The position numbers and the translations under genes were made by a program. Below are positions 7,900 to 16,882 of a DNA stretch of 64,000 nt, one piece after another. This stretch comes from Roseomonas gilardii (lineage in GTDB: Bacteria; Pseudomonadota; Alphaproteobacteria; Acetobacterales; Acetobacteraceae). Positions within the stretch are counted from its first letter, which is position 1; every line of letters starts with the position of its first letter. The notes beneath the pieces are model-generated. The model searched no databases. It was not told the origin of the DNA and saw only the letters and a list, made by a program, of their open reading frames with translations. Location of the stretch: assembly GCF_001941945.1 (NCBI RefSeq), contig NZ_CP015583.1, positions 1,353,001-1,417,000 on the forward strand. The letters are read 5' to 3'.

Positions 7900-9182
7900 T
7901 GCTTCGCGCCATCTGGCTGCTGATCGTCCTCGCGGTCGGCGTCGCCTTCGCCTGGTACCTGCGCAACCTCGGCGGCGCCGTCGAGATGCGGGTGGGCGAT
8001 GTCTTCGTCGGCCTGCCGCTCTGGGTCCTGCTGCTGATCCTCGTGGTCGGCTTCGTGGTGCTGCACGGGCTGCTGCGGGGCTGGGCGCTGCTGCGCTCCT
8101 GGCCGCAGCGCATCCGTGACCGCCGCACCGCCCGCTACCGCACGGAAGGCGATGCCGCCGTGACCCGCGCCCTGGTGGCTCTGGCCTCCGGCACGGCCGA
8201 CCAGGCGCGGATGGAGATCCGCCGCGCCCGCAAGCTGCTGGGGGACACGCCGCACACCCTGCTGCTGACCGCCGAGGCGGAGCGCATGAGCGGGCGGGAG
8301 GAGGCGGCCAACGCCGCCTTCCAGGCCCTGGCCGAGCGCGAGGACGCCCGCTTCCTGGGCCTGCGCGGGCTGCTGCGTTCCGCCATGCAGCGGGAGGACT
8401 GGCCCGAGGCGCAGCGTCTGGCGCGCGAGGCCGAGGCGGCTCAGCCCGGCGCCTCCTGGGTGCGGGAGGAGCGGGCGCTGCTCGCCATGCGCACGCATCA
8501 CTGGGGTGAGGCGCTGGCGCTGCGGGCGCCGGGCCTTTCCGAATCCGCCCTGGCCCTGGCCGCGGCGGAAGAGGAGCAGGCCCCGACCCGCAAGGCGGAG
8601 CTGGAGAAGCGCGCCTTCCAGGCCGATCCGGGCTTTGCCCCCGCCGCCCTGGCCTATGCGGCGCAACTACGCGACCTCGGCTCCCCCCGCCGCTCGCGCG
8701 CGGTGCTGGAAGAAAGCTGGAAGGCCGCACCGCATCCGGATCTTGCCCGCGCCTATCTGGCCGGCGAAGGCGATGTCCTGGCCCGGGTGCGCGCGGCCGA
8801 GGCCCTGGTGGAGCCGAACCGCACCCATCCGGAAAGCCGCCTGCTGCTCGGGCGGCTGGCGCTGGAGGCCTCGCTGGTCGGCCGGGCCCGCACGGAGCTG
8901 GAGGCGCTGGCGGCCAGCGGCGAGGCCGATCGCCGTGCCTATCTCGCCCTGGTGGATCTGGAGCGGGTGGAGCAGGGGGACACCCCCGCCGGCCGCGCCG
9001 GGGAGGCGAAATGGCTGCGCGCCGCCGCCGCCGCCGCGCCGGAGCCCCGCTGGGTCTGCGGCCAGTGCGGACAGGAGCACGAGGCCTGGGCACCGGTCTG
9101 CGACCATTGCGGCACCACCGGCCGCATCGGCTGGACGGCTCCCTATCAGCGCCCGCCCGTCCCGCGCGCGGAAAAGGTGTAA
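7899..9182 (+). CDS. hemY: HemY-like TPR membrane protein with C-terminal zinc ribbon
   Basis: HemY N-terminal-domain protein associated with heme biosynthesis, 427 residues; its molecular role is unresolved. Two transmembrane helices at about 3-21 and 42-65 form the HemY_N hairpin, followed by helical TPR-like repeats rich in Ala, Arg and Glu to about residue 375. Unusually, the C-terminus carries two Cys pairs, C387-x2-C390 and C401-x2-C404 (CGQC and CDHC), that look like a zinc ribbon or rubredoxin-type knuckle. This resembles the layout of LapB. The ATG overlaps the stop of the mic60 gene by one base. It is not the unrelated protoporphyrinogen oxidase also called HemY. Confidence 0.9.
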   Translation: MLRAIWLLIVLAVGVAFAWYLRNLGGAVEMRVGDVFVGLPLWVLLLILVVGFVVLHGLLRGWALLRSWPQRIRDRRTARYRTEGDAAVTRALVALASGTADQARMEIRRARKLLGDTPHTLLLTAEAERMSGREEAANAAFQALAEREDARFLGLRGLLRSAMQREDWPEAQRLAREAEAAQPGASWVREERALLAMRTHHWGEALALRAPGLSESALALAAAEEEQAPTRKAELEKRAFQADPGFAPAALAYAAQLRDLGSPRRSRAVLEESWKAAPHPDLARAYLAGEGDVLARVRAAEALVEPNRTHPESRLLLGRLALEASLVGRARTELEALAASGEADRRAYLALVDLERVEQGDTPAGRAGEAKWLRAAAAAAPEPRWVCGQCGQEHEAWAPVCDHCGTTGRIGWTAPYQRPPVPRAEKV

Positions 9183-9240
9183 ACCGGAGTTGCCGAAGTC
9201 GGCGGGCGAGGGTAGATAGCGCGCCACGCCGCTTCGGCAG

Positions 9241-9736
<496 letters not shown>

Positions 9737-9839
9737 GCGCTCCTCCTTGCCGGACCTTTCTGCCGGCAAGGTCTGAAGCAAACATGAAGATCGCGAGGCG
9801 CGGCGGACCGCGGAAAGCCGCCGGGCCGGACGGTGCGCC

Positions 9840-10382
9840 TCAGCGCAGCGGAAGGCGGTCCGCCGGGGGAGGGTTTCCCCACAGGCTCGCCTGAGTCTCG
9901 ATCAGATGCGGCTCCGACGCGATGGGCGGCGCCACGGGGAACACGGCAGCCGCGCCACGCTCCATCCCGCCTCCTGGCTCGTCGCAGAAGCGCGAGATAT
10001 AGACGGCGTCGATCTCGGCCGGTGAAAGCCGGATCGGCCCGTCGCCCCAGAGATCGTCGTTGGTCCAGACCCCTTCGGCCGGTTTCCACAGCATCGGCCG
10101 GGGCGTACAGGCCCGCCCGGTATGCGAGGTCGAAAGTTGAAGCCAGTGCCAGGATTCCATCTGGTGACACCTGGCTGGCGGATATCCATCCCAATCCGAT
10201 CGCATCGCTGGCCTCCCCCAATCCTTGTCCGGCAGCGCCCGCCATTCATTGGCGTTGGCGAATCTGAACGCGAATGAGGGAGGGTTGGGCAAATCAATTG
10301 TTTGTATTGCCGGATCAATTTTCTTCCCAGAGTTGTGGACACAGCCGCTCTTCCGGCATGGTTTCCAACGGATCGGGGGCAT
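9840..10382 (-). CDS. Hypothetical protein, start uncertain, possible frameshift
   Basis: A 180-codon frame without recognisable family. The C-terminal half is Trp/Asp-rich and reads like a real protein (for example GVWTNDDLWGDGPIRL). The first 30 codons fall in AT-richer DNA that looks like a promoter, so the true start may be the TTG at 10292 or a later codon. In the stretch 10081-10200 a neighbouring frame also gives a protein-like sequence (ILALASTFDLAYRAGLYAPA), which raises the possibility of a frameshifted pseudogene. It lies between the tRNA-linked hypothetical gene and a small membrane protein, all on the minus strand. Confidence 0.4.
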   Translation of the reverse strand: MPPIRWKPCRKSGCVHNSGKKIDPAIQTIDLPNPPSFAFRFANANEWRALPDKDWGRPAMRSDWDGYPPARCHQMESWHWLQLSTSHTGRACTPRPMLWKPAEGVWTNDDLWGDGPIRLSPAEIDAVYISRFCDEPGGGMERGAAAVFPVAPPIASEPHLIETQASLWGNPPPADRLPLR

Positions 10383-10411
10383 TCCGGGAAGAGCGACCGG
10401 ACCGGATAGCC

Positions 10412-10672
10412 TCAGCAGCGGCCGTCACGCAGCTCGATCACCAGCAGGATCACGACCAGCCAGCAGACGAGACCGATCGCAGCGGCCCAGGCGAGGCCCT
10501 TGCGCAGCCGGCCATCCGAGACCTCCTGCGGGTCCGGCTGGGGGAGAGGTTGCGGCTCCCCCTCCGGTCCAGGATCGGGCCCATGGCCCCGCCGCCCCTG
10601 ATCGTCCCGCTCTCCTGCGATCCCATGCCCTCCGCCAAATCCGGGCGGCACGGCCCGGATGGAATTCCCCAC
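10412..10672 (-). CDS. Small single-pass membrane protein
   Basis: No family recognised. The frame ends with a convincing membrane segment (about 25 hydrophobic residues, WAAAIGLVCWLVVILLVIEL) preceded by positive residues (RLRK) and a Pro/Gly/Asp-rich N-terminal region, giving an 86-residue protein with its C-terminus just outside the helix. The start is uncertain: GTG at 10672 is used, a second GTG lies at 10651, and no strong ribosome site is visible. It is divergent from the CDC48-type ATPase 220 bp away. Confidence 0.45.
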   Translation of the reverse strand: MGNSIRAVPPGFGGGHGIAGERDDQGRRGHGPDPGPEGEPQPLPQPDPQEVSDGRLRKGLAWAAAIGLVCWLVVILLVIELRDGRC

Positions 10673-10893
10673 GCAATTCGGGTGCCACTCGCCCTTCGCA
10701 CGGGTTACCGACGGCTTGCGAGGCAATGCGATGACGCTGAGGTGAAGACAGGCGGCCCATCCCCGTCCTGTGAAAGACACTCCGGAAAGCCTCTCGCAAC
10801 CTCGGCCTGCCAGACTGGTTGCCGAGCCGGACGGTCCGGGCCAGGCGCCCTGGCACGGAGCCCGCCCGGCACAGGAAATGGACACCGCAGGCC

Positions 10894-13167
10894 ATGGCCG
10901 AGGACAGCAAGAGCGCGCAGGTGCAGGTGGCGAATGCCCGCCCCGAGGATGTCGGCAAGGGGGCCGCGCGGGTCAGCCGGCGCATCATGCAGGAACTCGG
11001 CCTCCAGCCCGGCGACGTGCTGGAGGTCGTCGGCCAGCGGCACACCGCCGTGATCCCGATCCCGCCCTTCCCGGAGGACGAGGACCTGGAGATCATCCGC
11101 CTGGACGGGTTGCAGCGCGCCAATGCCGGCGTCTCGGCCGGGGAGCGGATCGAGGTCCGCCGCGCCCAGGTGAAGCCCGCGAGCCGCGTGGTGCTCGGCC
11201 CGGCGCAGAAGAACCTGCGGCTTTCCGGCTCCGGCGAGGCACTGCGTCGGACCTTCATGGGCCGGCCGGTGGTCGCCGGGGACGTGATCTCCACCTCGGT
11301 CTACCACCGGCCCGAACGCGGCGCCGACGGCATCCCGGACGAGGTCTATCGCCGCTTCTTCGAGCAGCAGACCTATGCCCTGCAGGAAATCCGCCTCGTC
11401 GTGGTGGAAACCACGCCCAAGGGCATCGTCCGCGTCGACCAGCACACCGAGTTCGAGGTCCTGCCCCAGTACGCGGAGCCGAAGGAGGTCCGCCGCGCCG
11501 ACGTCACCTATGACGACATCGGCGGGCTGGGGAATGCGGTGGACCAGGTGCGGGAGATGGTGGAACTGCCGCTGCGCCATCCCGAGCTCTTCCAGCGCCT
11601 GGGCATCGACCCGCCGAAGGGCGTGATCCTCCACGGCCCGCCCGGCACCGGCAAGACGCTGCTGGCCAAGGCGGTGGCCAACGAGTCCGAGGCCAACTTC
11701 TTCTCCATCGCCGGTCCCGAGATCATGGGCAGCCAGTACGGCGAGTCCGAGAAGCGGCTGCGCGAGATCTTCGAGCAGGCGGGCAAGCAGTCCCCCTCCA
11801 TCATCTTCATCGACGAGATCGACAGCATCGCGCCCAAGCGCGACGAGACGCGCGGCGAGGTCGAGCGCCGCATCGTCGCGCAGCTCCTGACCCTGATGGA
11901 CGGGCTGGAGCCGCGCCAGAACGTGGTGGTCATCGCCGCCACCAACCGCGTCGATGCGATCGACGAGGCGCTGCGCCGCCCGGGCCGCTTCGACCGGGAG
12001 ATCGTGATCGGCGTGCCGGACGAGCCGGGGCGCCGCCAGATCCTGAGCATCCACACGCGCGGCATGCCGCTGGCCGACGACGTGGACCTCGATGCGCTGG
12101 CGCGCTCCACCTATGGCTATGTCGGCGCGGACATGTCGGCCCTGGCGCGGGAGGCGGCGATGGATGCGGTGCGGCGCATCCTGCCGCAGATCAACCTGCG
12201 GGAGGGCATCCCGCCCGAGATCCTGGCCGACCTGCGCGTCTGCCGGCAGGATTTCGAGAATGCGATGAAGCGCATCCAGCCCTCGGCCCTGCGCGAGATC
12301 ATGATCCAGGTGCCCAACGTGTCCTGGGAGGATGTCGGCGGGCTGGAGGAAACGCGCACGCAGCTCCGCGACGGCATCGAGCTGCCGCTGAGGCATCCCG
12401 ATGCCTTCCGGCGGCTGGGCATCCGCCCGGCGAAGGGCTTCCTGCTCTTCGGGCCGCCGGGCACCGGCAAGACGCTGATGGCCAAGGCCGTGGCGCGGGA
12501 GGCGAGTGCCAACTTCATCGCCACCAAATCCTCCGACCTGCTCTCGAAATGGTATGGCGAGTCCGAGCAGCAGGTGAGCCGCCTCTTCGCCCGGGCCCGG
12601 CAGGTGGCGCCGACGGTGATCTTCATCGACGAGATCGACAGCCTGGTGCCGGCGCGCGGCGGCAGCCTGGGCGAGCCCGCGGTGACGGAGCGCGTGGTGA
12701 ACACCATCCTGGCCGAGATGGATGGGCTGGAGGAATTGCAGAGCGTGGTGGTGATCGGCGCCACCAACCGGCCGAACCTGCTGGACCCGGCCCTGCTGCG
12801 CCCCGGCCGCTTCGACGAGCTGGTCTATGTCCCCGTGCCGGACGAGGCCGGGCGGCTGCATATCCTCCGCATCCAGACCAAGGACATGCCTCTGACCGAC
12901 GACGTGGACCTCGCGGACCTGGCGAAGCGCAGCCAGGGCTACACGGGCGCCGATCTGGGCGACGTGGTGCGCCGGGCCGGCCTGCTCGCCCTGCGCGGCG
13001 ACATCGCCAGCCCGGCGGTGGGCCGTACGCAGTTCGAGCAGGCGCTGCGGGAATCCCGCCCCTCGGTGACGCCGGAGATGGAGCAGGAATACGAGCAACT
13101 CCGCCGCAGCCTGAAGCAGCAGGGGCCCCTGACGCAGCGGCCGCGCATCGGCTTCCAGCTGGACTGA
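10894..13167 (+). CDS. CDC48/p97 (VAT)-type AAA ATPase
   Basis: A full-length, 757-residue homologue of archaeal VAT and eukaryotic p97/Cdc48, which unfold protein substrates as a two-ring hexamer. An N-terminal CDC48_N double-psi barrel and cap domain cover about 8-190. The D1 module has Walker A GPPGTGKT at about 248-255, Walker B IIFIDEID near 303 and the second region of homology AATNR. The D2 module has GPPGTGKT at about 520-527, VIFIDEID and GATNR. Both ATPase sites look intact. The ATG at 10894 begins the conserved part; upstream in-frame ATGs add an unconserved Arg-rich leader. No ubiquitin-like or proteasome partner is adjacent. Confidence 0.95.
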   Translation: MAEDSKSAQVQVANARPEDVGKGAARVSRRIMQELGLQPGDVLEVVGQRHTAVIPIPPFPEDEDLEIIRLDGLQRANAGVSAGERIEVRRAQVKPASRVVLGPAQKNLRLSGSGEALRRTFMGRPVVAGDVISTSVYHRPERGADGIPDEVYRRFFEQQTYALQEIRLVVVETTPKGIVRVDQHTEFEVLPQYAEPKEVRRADVTYDDIGGLGNAVDQVREMVELPLRHPELFQRLGIDPPKGVILHGPPGTGKTLLAKAVANESEANFFSIAGPEIMGSQYGESEKRLREIFEQAGKQSPSIIFIDEIDSIAPKRDETRGEVERRIVAQLLTLMDGLEPRQNVVVIAATNRVDAIDEALRRPGRFDREIVIGVPDEPGRRQILSIHTRGMPLADDVDLDALARSTYGYVGADMSALAREAAMDAVRRILPQINLREGIPPEILADLRVCRQDFENAMKRIQPSALREIMIQVPNVSWEDVGGLEETRTQLRDGIELPLRHPDAFRRLGIRPAKGFLLFGPPGTGKTLMAKAVAREASANFIATKSSDLLSKWYGESEQQVSRLFARARQVAPTVIFIDEIDSLVPARGGSLGEPAVTERVVNTILAEMDGLEELQSVVVIGATNRPNLLDPALLRPGRFDELVYVPVPDEAGRLHILRIQTKDMPLTDDVDLADLAKRSQGYTGADLGDVVRRAGLLALRGDIASPAVGRTQFEQALRESRPSVTPEMEQEYEQLRRSLKQQGPLTQRPRIGFQLD

Positions 13168-13540
13168 TCGAACGGCGGAACGCGCCGGCGCCTGGGCTCG
13201 CGAGGGTCCGGCGCCATGCTTCGGGGCCAGCCCCCGGGGGAGAGGCTCTGCCTCTCGCCCCGGACCCCCTCTCCGCCAGGACGCTGCGCGCCCTGAACCC
13301 GATGAGCTGGCACGCGCGGTGACCGTCGGCCCGAAGGCCCGATCCCGCGCCTCCCCAACGCCCCTTGCTTCCCGAACCCGGCTTAGGATATAGGAATAAA
13401 ATCAACATCCCGCCGTCACATCGCCAACCACTGGAGGCAGGATTCTGGGCAAAATCCTCTCGTCTACGAAGCGGGGCCCCGCATCCGTCGGACAGATAAA
13501 GGACTAAAACCCTAAAATCTTAAAACACTAAAACCCGGGA
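13168..13540. repeat. Dispersed intergenic repeat, copy A, with TAAAA-rich tail
   Basis: The 492-bp gap after the CDC48-type gene contains no convincing gene. It matches, in opposite orientation, the gap at 62184-62660. Shared blocks in order are: GAACGG(C/T)GGAAC just after the stop; GGCCAGCCCCCGGGGGAGAG with a 7-bp hairpin GAGAGGC/GCCTCTC at 13240-13256 whose 3-nt loop differs between copies; AGGAC(G/A)CTGCG(C/T)GCCCTGAACCC; ACGCCCCTTGCTTCC; TATAGGAATA(A/T)AATCAA; and an A/T-rich tail of CTAAAAnC units at 13502-13537. Conserved blocks separated by variable stretches suggest a structured, mobile or slowly decaying element. Confidence 0.7.
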
Positions 13541-13659
13541 TACCGCATGGGACGAAAGACCCTCGCCCCTGCAGGCGGGAAAGGGCGAACAGAACCGGCA
13601 CCAGGCCGTGATGCCCCCCGAGGATCATGCGCTCCGCCCTTCGCATCGGGTGGCACTGT

Positions 13660-14328
13660 TCAGGGCTGCGGGTGCCAGGACAGGATGAATTCGTGGATGC
13701 CCGAGGCGATGAACTGCACCGCGATGCAGGTCAGCAGGAAGCCCATGATCTTCGTCATCGCCATCACGCCATGCCGCCCCAGGAACTGCGCGATCCGGAA
13801 GGAGGAGGACAGCACCAGCCAGGCAAGGAAGAGCGTGATGACGATACCGAGCGCGATCACGAGATAGCCCAGCACCATCCGCCCCGGAGGGATCTGCGAG
13901 CTGTAGCCGAGCACGGCGGCGATGGAGCCGGGGCCGCTCAGGCTCGGCATGGCCAGGGGCGTGAAGGCGATGTCGGGCTGGCCGGGGCGGTTGGCGGTCT
14001 CCACCGTCTCATGCGTCGGGCCGGTCTCGTCCTGCCCCGTGAAGATCATGCGGAAGCCGAGCGCCAGGATGATCAGCCCGCCCGCGACGCGGATGCCGGG
14101 CAGGGAGATGCCGAAGCCGCTGATGATGAGCTGCCCAGCCAGCAGGAAGGCGATCAGGATCGAGGCGGCATAGATCGTGGACAGCCGGATCTGCCGCTTG
14201 CGTTCCTCGGCCGGCATGGTGCGGGTCAGCGCGATCACCAGCGGAACCGTGCTGAGCGGGTTCATGATGGGCAGGATGCCGATCACGACGATGCCGACAT
14301 AGTAGGGGATCTGGATCAGGTCCGACAT
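13660..14328 (-). CDS. marC: MarC-family integral membrane protein
   Basis: Inner-membrane protein of the MarC/UPF0056 family, 222 residues with about six transmembrane helices. The ILPIMNPLSTVPLVIALT segment near residues 17-34 and the GGLIILALGF segment are typical of the family. The once-assumed multidrug role of MarC has not been supported; its transport function is unknown. The ATG at 14328 gives the usual family length. An in-frame upstream extension is Arg-rich and unconserved. It is divergent from the epoxide hydrolase gene. Confidence 0.9.
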   Translation of the reverse strand: MSDLIQIPYYVGIVVIGILPIMNPLSTVPLVIALTRTMPAEERKRQIRLSTIYAASILIAFLLAGQLIISGFGISLPGIRVAGGLIILALGFRMIFTGQDETGPTHETVETANRPGQPDIAFTPLAMPSLSGPGSIAAVLGYSSQIPPGRMVLGYLVIALGIVITLFLAWLVLSSSFRIAQFLGRHGVMAMTKIMGFLLTCIAVQFIASGIHEFILSWHPQP

Positions 14329-14503
14329 GCCGGTTGTCTTGCCTTTCCTCAAGGGCGAGGCAAGGCTGAGCTTCCCCCGCCGGGCGGATACCAGCCCTGC
14401 CCCAGGCCGGCACCCGGCACGGTGCCCCATCGGGCGCTCCCATCGGGCAACCCCCAGCCGGGGCCATGCGCTGTGCCGGGACAGGCGGCACAGCAGGAAA
14501 GCC

Positions 14504-15637
14504 ATGACCCCCTTTCGCGTGGACTGGACGGATGGAACCGTGGAACCCGTCCTGGATCGGGTGCGGCGCCATGAATTCGCCCCGGCGCCGGCAGGGGAGG
14601 GATGGCGCTACGGCTGCGACGCCGGATTCCTGCGCGAATTCTCCCGCTTCTGGGCGGAGGACTATGACTGGCGCGCGGCGGCGGAGCGGCTGAACCGCTT
14701 TCCGCAATTCGTGGCGGAGGTGGACGGGGTGGAGATCCACTTCCTGCATCTGGTGGGTGAGGCGCAGGGGAAGCGGCCCCTGCTGATGAGCCATGGCTGG
14801 CCCGGCTCGCACCGGGAGTTCTGGAAGGTCGCGGAACCGCTGGCCTTTCCCTCGCGCCATGGCGGACGGGCGGAGGATGCCTTCGACCTGGTGATCCCCT
14901 CGCTGCCGAATTTCGGCTTCTCGGCCAAACCGGCGGAGACGATCGACCAGCGGCGGGTGGCGGCGCTCTTCGACGGGCTGATGACACGCGTCCTGGGCTA
15001 TCGCCGCTACCGCGCTCATGGCGGCGACTGGGGCGCGCTGATAACCGCATTGCTGGGCCTGCACCATGCCCCCAGCCTGGAGGCGATCCATCTGACCATG
15101 CTCTTCCCCCGCCCCGGCGCCGCGCCGGACACGGAGGAGGAGAAGGCATGGGCGGCGAAGTTCCCCGGGATCGAGCAGCGCCTGGGCGGCTACCGGCATC
15201 TCCAGGGCAGCAAGCCGCAGAGCCTGTCCTGGGCGGTGGGCAACAGCCCGGTGGGGCAGGCGGCCTGGATCCTGGAGCGTTTCCACGACTGGTCGGACCG
15301 GCGGGAGCGGCCGTTCGAGGCGGTGTTCAGCCGCGAGGACCTGCTCGACAACATCATGATCTACGTGATGACCGGGGCCTTCCACTCCTCCATCCGCTTC
15401 TACGCGGCGGCGATGGAAGGCGGCTTCCGCAGCCTGCCGCCGGGCGTGCGGGTGGAGGTGCCGACGGCCTTCGCCTGTTTCCCGGACCCGCTGCACCCCT
15501 GGCCGCCGCGGGGCTTCGCGGAAAAGGGGTTCAACGTCACGCGCTACACGCCCATGCCGCATGGCGGGCACTTCGCGGCGCTGGAGGCGCCGGACCTGCT
15601 GGTGGCGGATCTGCGGGAATGGGCGCTGGGCGGGTGA
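14504..15637 (+). CDS. Epoxide hydrolase (alpha/beta hydrolase with EHN domain)
   Basis: Predicted to open epoxides to diols. The 377 residues carry the N-terminal EHN segment (about 3-105), characteristic of microsomal-type epoxide hydrolases, followed by the alpha/beta-hydrolase fold. The oxyanion motif HGWPGS is at 97-102, the nucleophile Asp175 lies in GGDWGA, and the catalytic His356 lies in PHGGHFAALE. The ATG follows AGGAAAGCC. Neighbours do not form an obvious pathway. The physiological substrate is unknown; detoxification of lipid or xenobiotic epoxides is plausible. Confidence 0.9.
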   Translation: MTPFRVDWTDGTVEPVLDRVRRHEFAPAPAGEGWRYGCDAGFLREFSRFWAEDYDWRAAAERLNRFPQFVAEVDGVEIHFLHLVGEAQGKRPLLMSHGWPGSHREFWKVAEPLAFPSRHGGRAEDAFDLVIPSLPNFGFSAKPAETIDQRRVAALFDGLMTRVLGYRRYRAHGGDWGALITALLGLHHAPSLEAIHLTMLFPRPGAAPDTEEEKAWAAKFPGIEQRLGGYRHLQGSKPQSLSWAVGNSPVGQAAWILERFHDWSDRRERPFEAVFSREDLLDNIMIYVMTGAFHSSIRFYAAAMEGGFRSLPPGVRVEVPTAFACFPDPLHPWPPRGFAEKGFNVTRYTPMPHGGHFAALEAPDLLVADLREWALGG

Positions 15638-15679
15638 GAGAGGGAGCCGGCGTGAGCCGGCCCCCGGAAGGCGGGGCGT

Positions 15680-16783
15680 TCAGACCGCCCCGTGCGCCTC
15701 GAAGGTCATGGCGTAGATCGAGTGCGAACTGGTCATGTAGAGGCGGTTGTTCTTCGGCCCGCCGAAGACCAGGTTCGGGCAGCGTTCCGGCAGGCGGATG
15801 AAGCCGATCGCCTTGCCCTGCGGGTTGAAGACCATCACCCCATCGAGATCCTCGGACCTGCCGCGCAGTTCATAGACCTTGCGGCCTCCGACATCGCGCG
15901 GCTCGGCCTCCAGCAGCCCGTTGCTGCCCCAGCCGCACCAGAGATTGCCGTCCCGGTCCACCTTGAACCCGTCCAGCGCACCCTGGTCGGCGGCATCGAT
16001 CAGCTTGGTCTTGCCGGAGAGCGTGCCGTCCGGCTGCACGTCATAGCTCCAGATGCTGCGGTTGGGCGTGCCCTTCCACTCGACGACATAGAGCTTCTTC
16101 TCATCGGGGGAGAAGGCGAGGCCGTTGGGATTGACCAGATCGGTGAGGACCGCCGTCAGCTTCCCGTCCGTGCCGATGCGATAGACATTGGTGGTGGGCT
16201 GTTCCGGCGTGGCGCGGAAGCCCTCCCATTCGCCGTTGATGCCGAAGGTGGGGTCGGTGAACCAGATCGTGTCGTCCGACTTCACCACGATGTCGTTCGG
16301 CGCGTTGAGCCGCTTGCCCCCGTAGCTGTCGGCCAGGACGGTGATGGAGCCGTCCTTCTCCGTGCGGGTGACGCGGCGGGTGACGGAATGCTCGCAGGTG
16401 ACGAGCCTGCCCTGCCGGTCCCGCACATTGCCGTTCGAGAAGTTGGACGGCGCGCGGAAGACGGTGAAGCTGCCATCCTTCTCGCTGTACTTCATGATCC
16501 GGTTGTTGGGGATGTCGCTGCACAGCAGGTAGCCGCCCGCATCCCCGCTGGCGGGGAAATAGGCCGGCCCCTCGGCCCAGCGCATCCCCGTGGCGACCTG
16601 TTCCAGCGTGCTGCTGTAGATCCGGTACTTCGCGAAGCTGGGATCGAGGATCTGCACCGCCGGATCGGGATAGCGCTGGTTCGGCGCGAAGGCGAAGGAC
16701 TGCGCCAGGGCCGGCCGGGCCAGGGCGGCAGTCGCGGCAATGCCGCCGGCGGCGGCCAGCAGGCCGCGTCGTGTGGTGTTCAT
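15680..16783 (-). CDS. Tat-exported SMP-30/gluconolactonase-type beta-propeller
   Basis: Secreted six-bladed propeller of the SMP-30/gluconolactonase/LRE family, 367 residues. The N-terminus TTRRGLLAAAGG followed by an Ala-rich core and ALAQ is a twin-arginine signal with cleavage near residue 28, so it folds before export to the periplasm. The family metal site is suggested by WAEGPAYFP (about 70-78), LNAPNDIVV, and NPNGLAFSPDE in consecutive blades. Family members hydrolyse sugar lactones or related esters; the substrate here is not evident. It is convergent with the epoxide hydrolase gene across 42 bp containing a GCCGGC/GCCGGC hairpin. Confidence 0.85.
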   Translation of the reverse strand: MNTTRRGLLAAAGGIAATAALARPALAQSFAFAPNQRYPDPAVQILDPSFAKYRIYSSTLEQVATGMRWAEGPAYFPASGDAGGYLLCSDIPNNRIMKYSEKDGSFTVFRAPSNFSNGNVRDRQGRLVTCEHSVTRRVTRTEKDGSITVLADSYGGKRLNAPNDIVVKSDDTIWFTDPTFGINGEWEGFRATPEQPTTNVYRIGTDGKLTAVLTDLVNPNGLAFSPDEKKLYVVEWKGTPNRSIWSYDVQPDGTLSGKTKLIDAADQGALDGFKVDRDGNLWCGWGSNGLLEAEPRDVGGRKVYELRGRSEDLDGVMVFNPQGKAIGFIRLPERCPNLVFGGPKNNRLYMTSSHSIYAMTFEAHGAV

Positions 16784-16882
16784 CCTGTCTGCTCCTCCCG
16801 ATGCGGCGAAACCCGGAGTGGTCGAAGGGGCGGCCGCGAACGGGGGAGCCTGTCCTGTGGCCAGGTGGCTGGCAAGGGGGGC

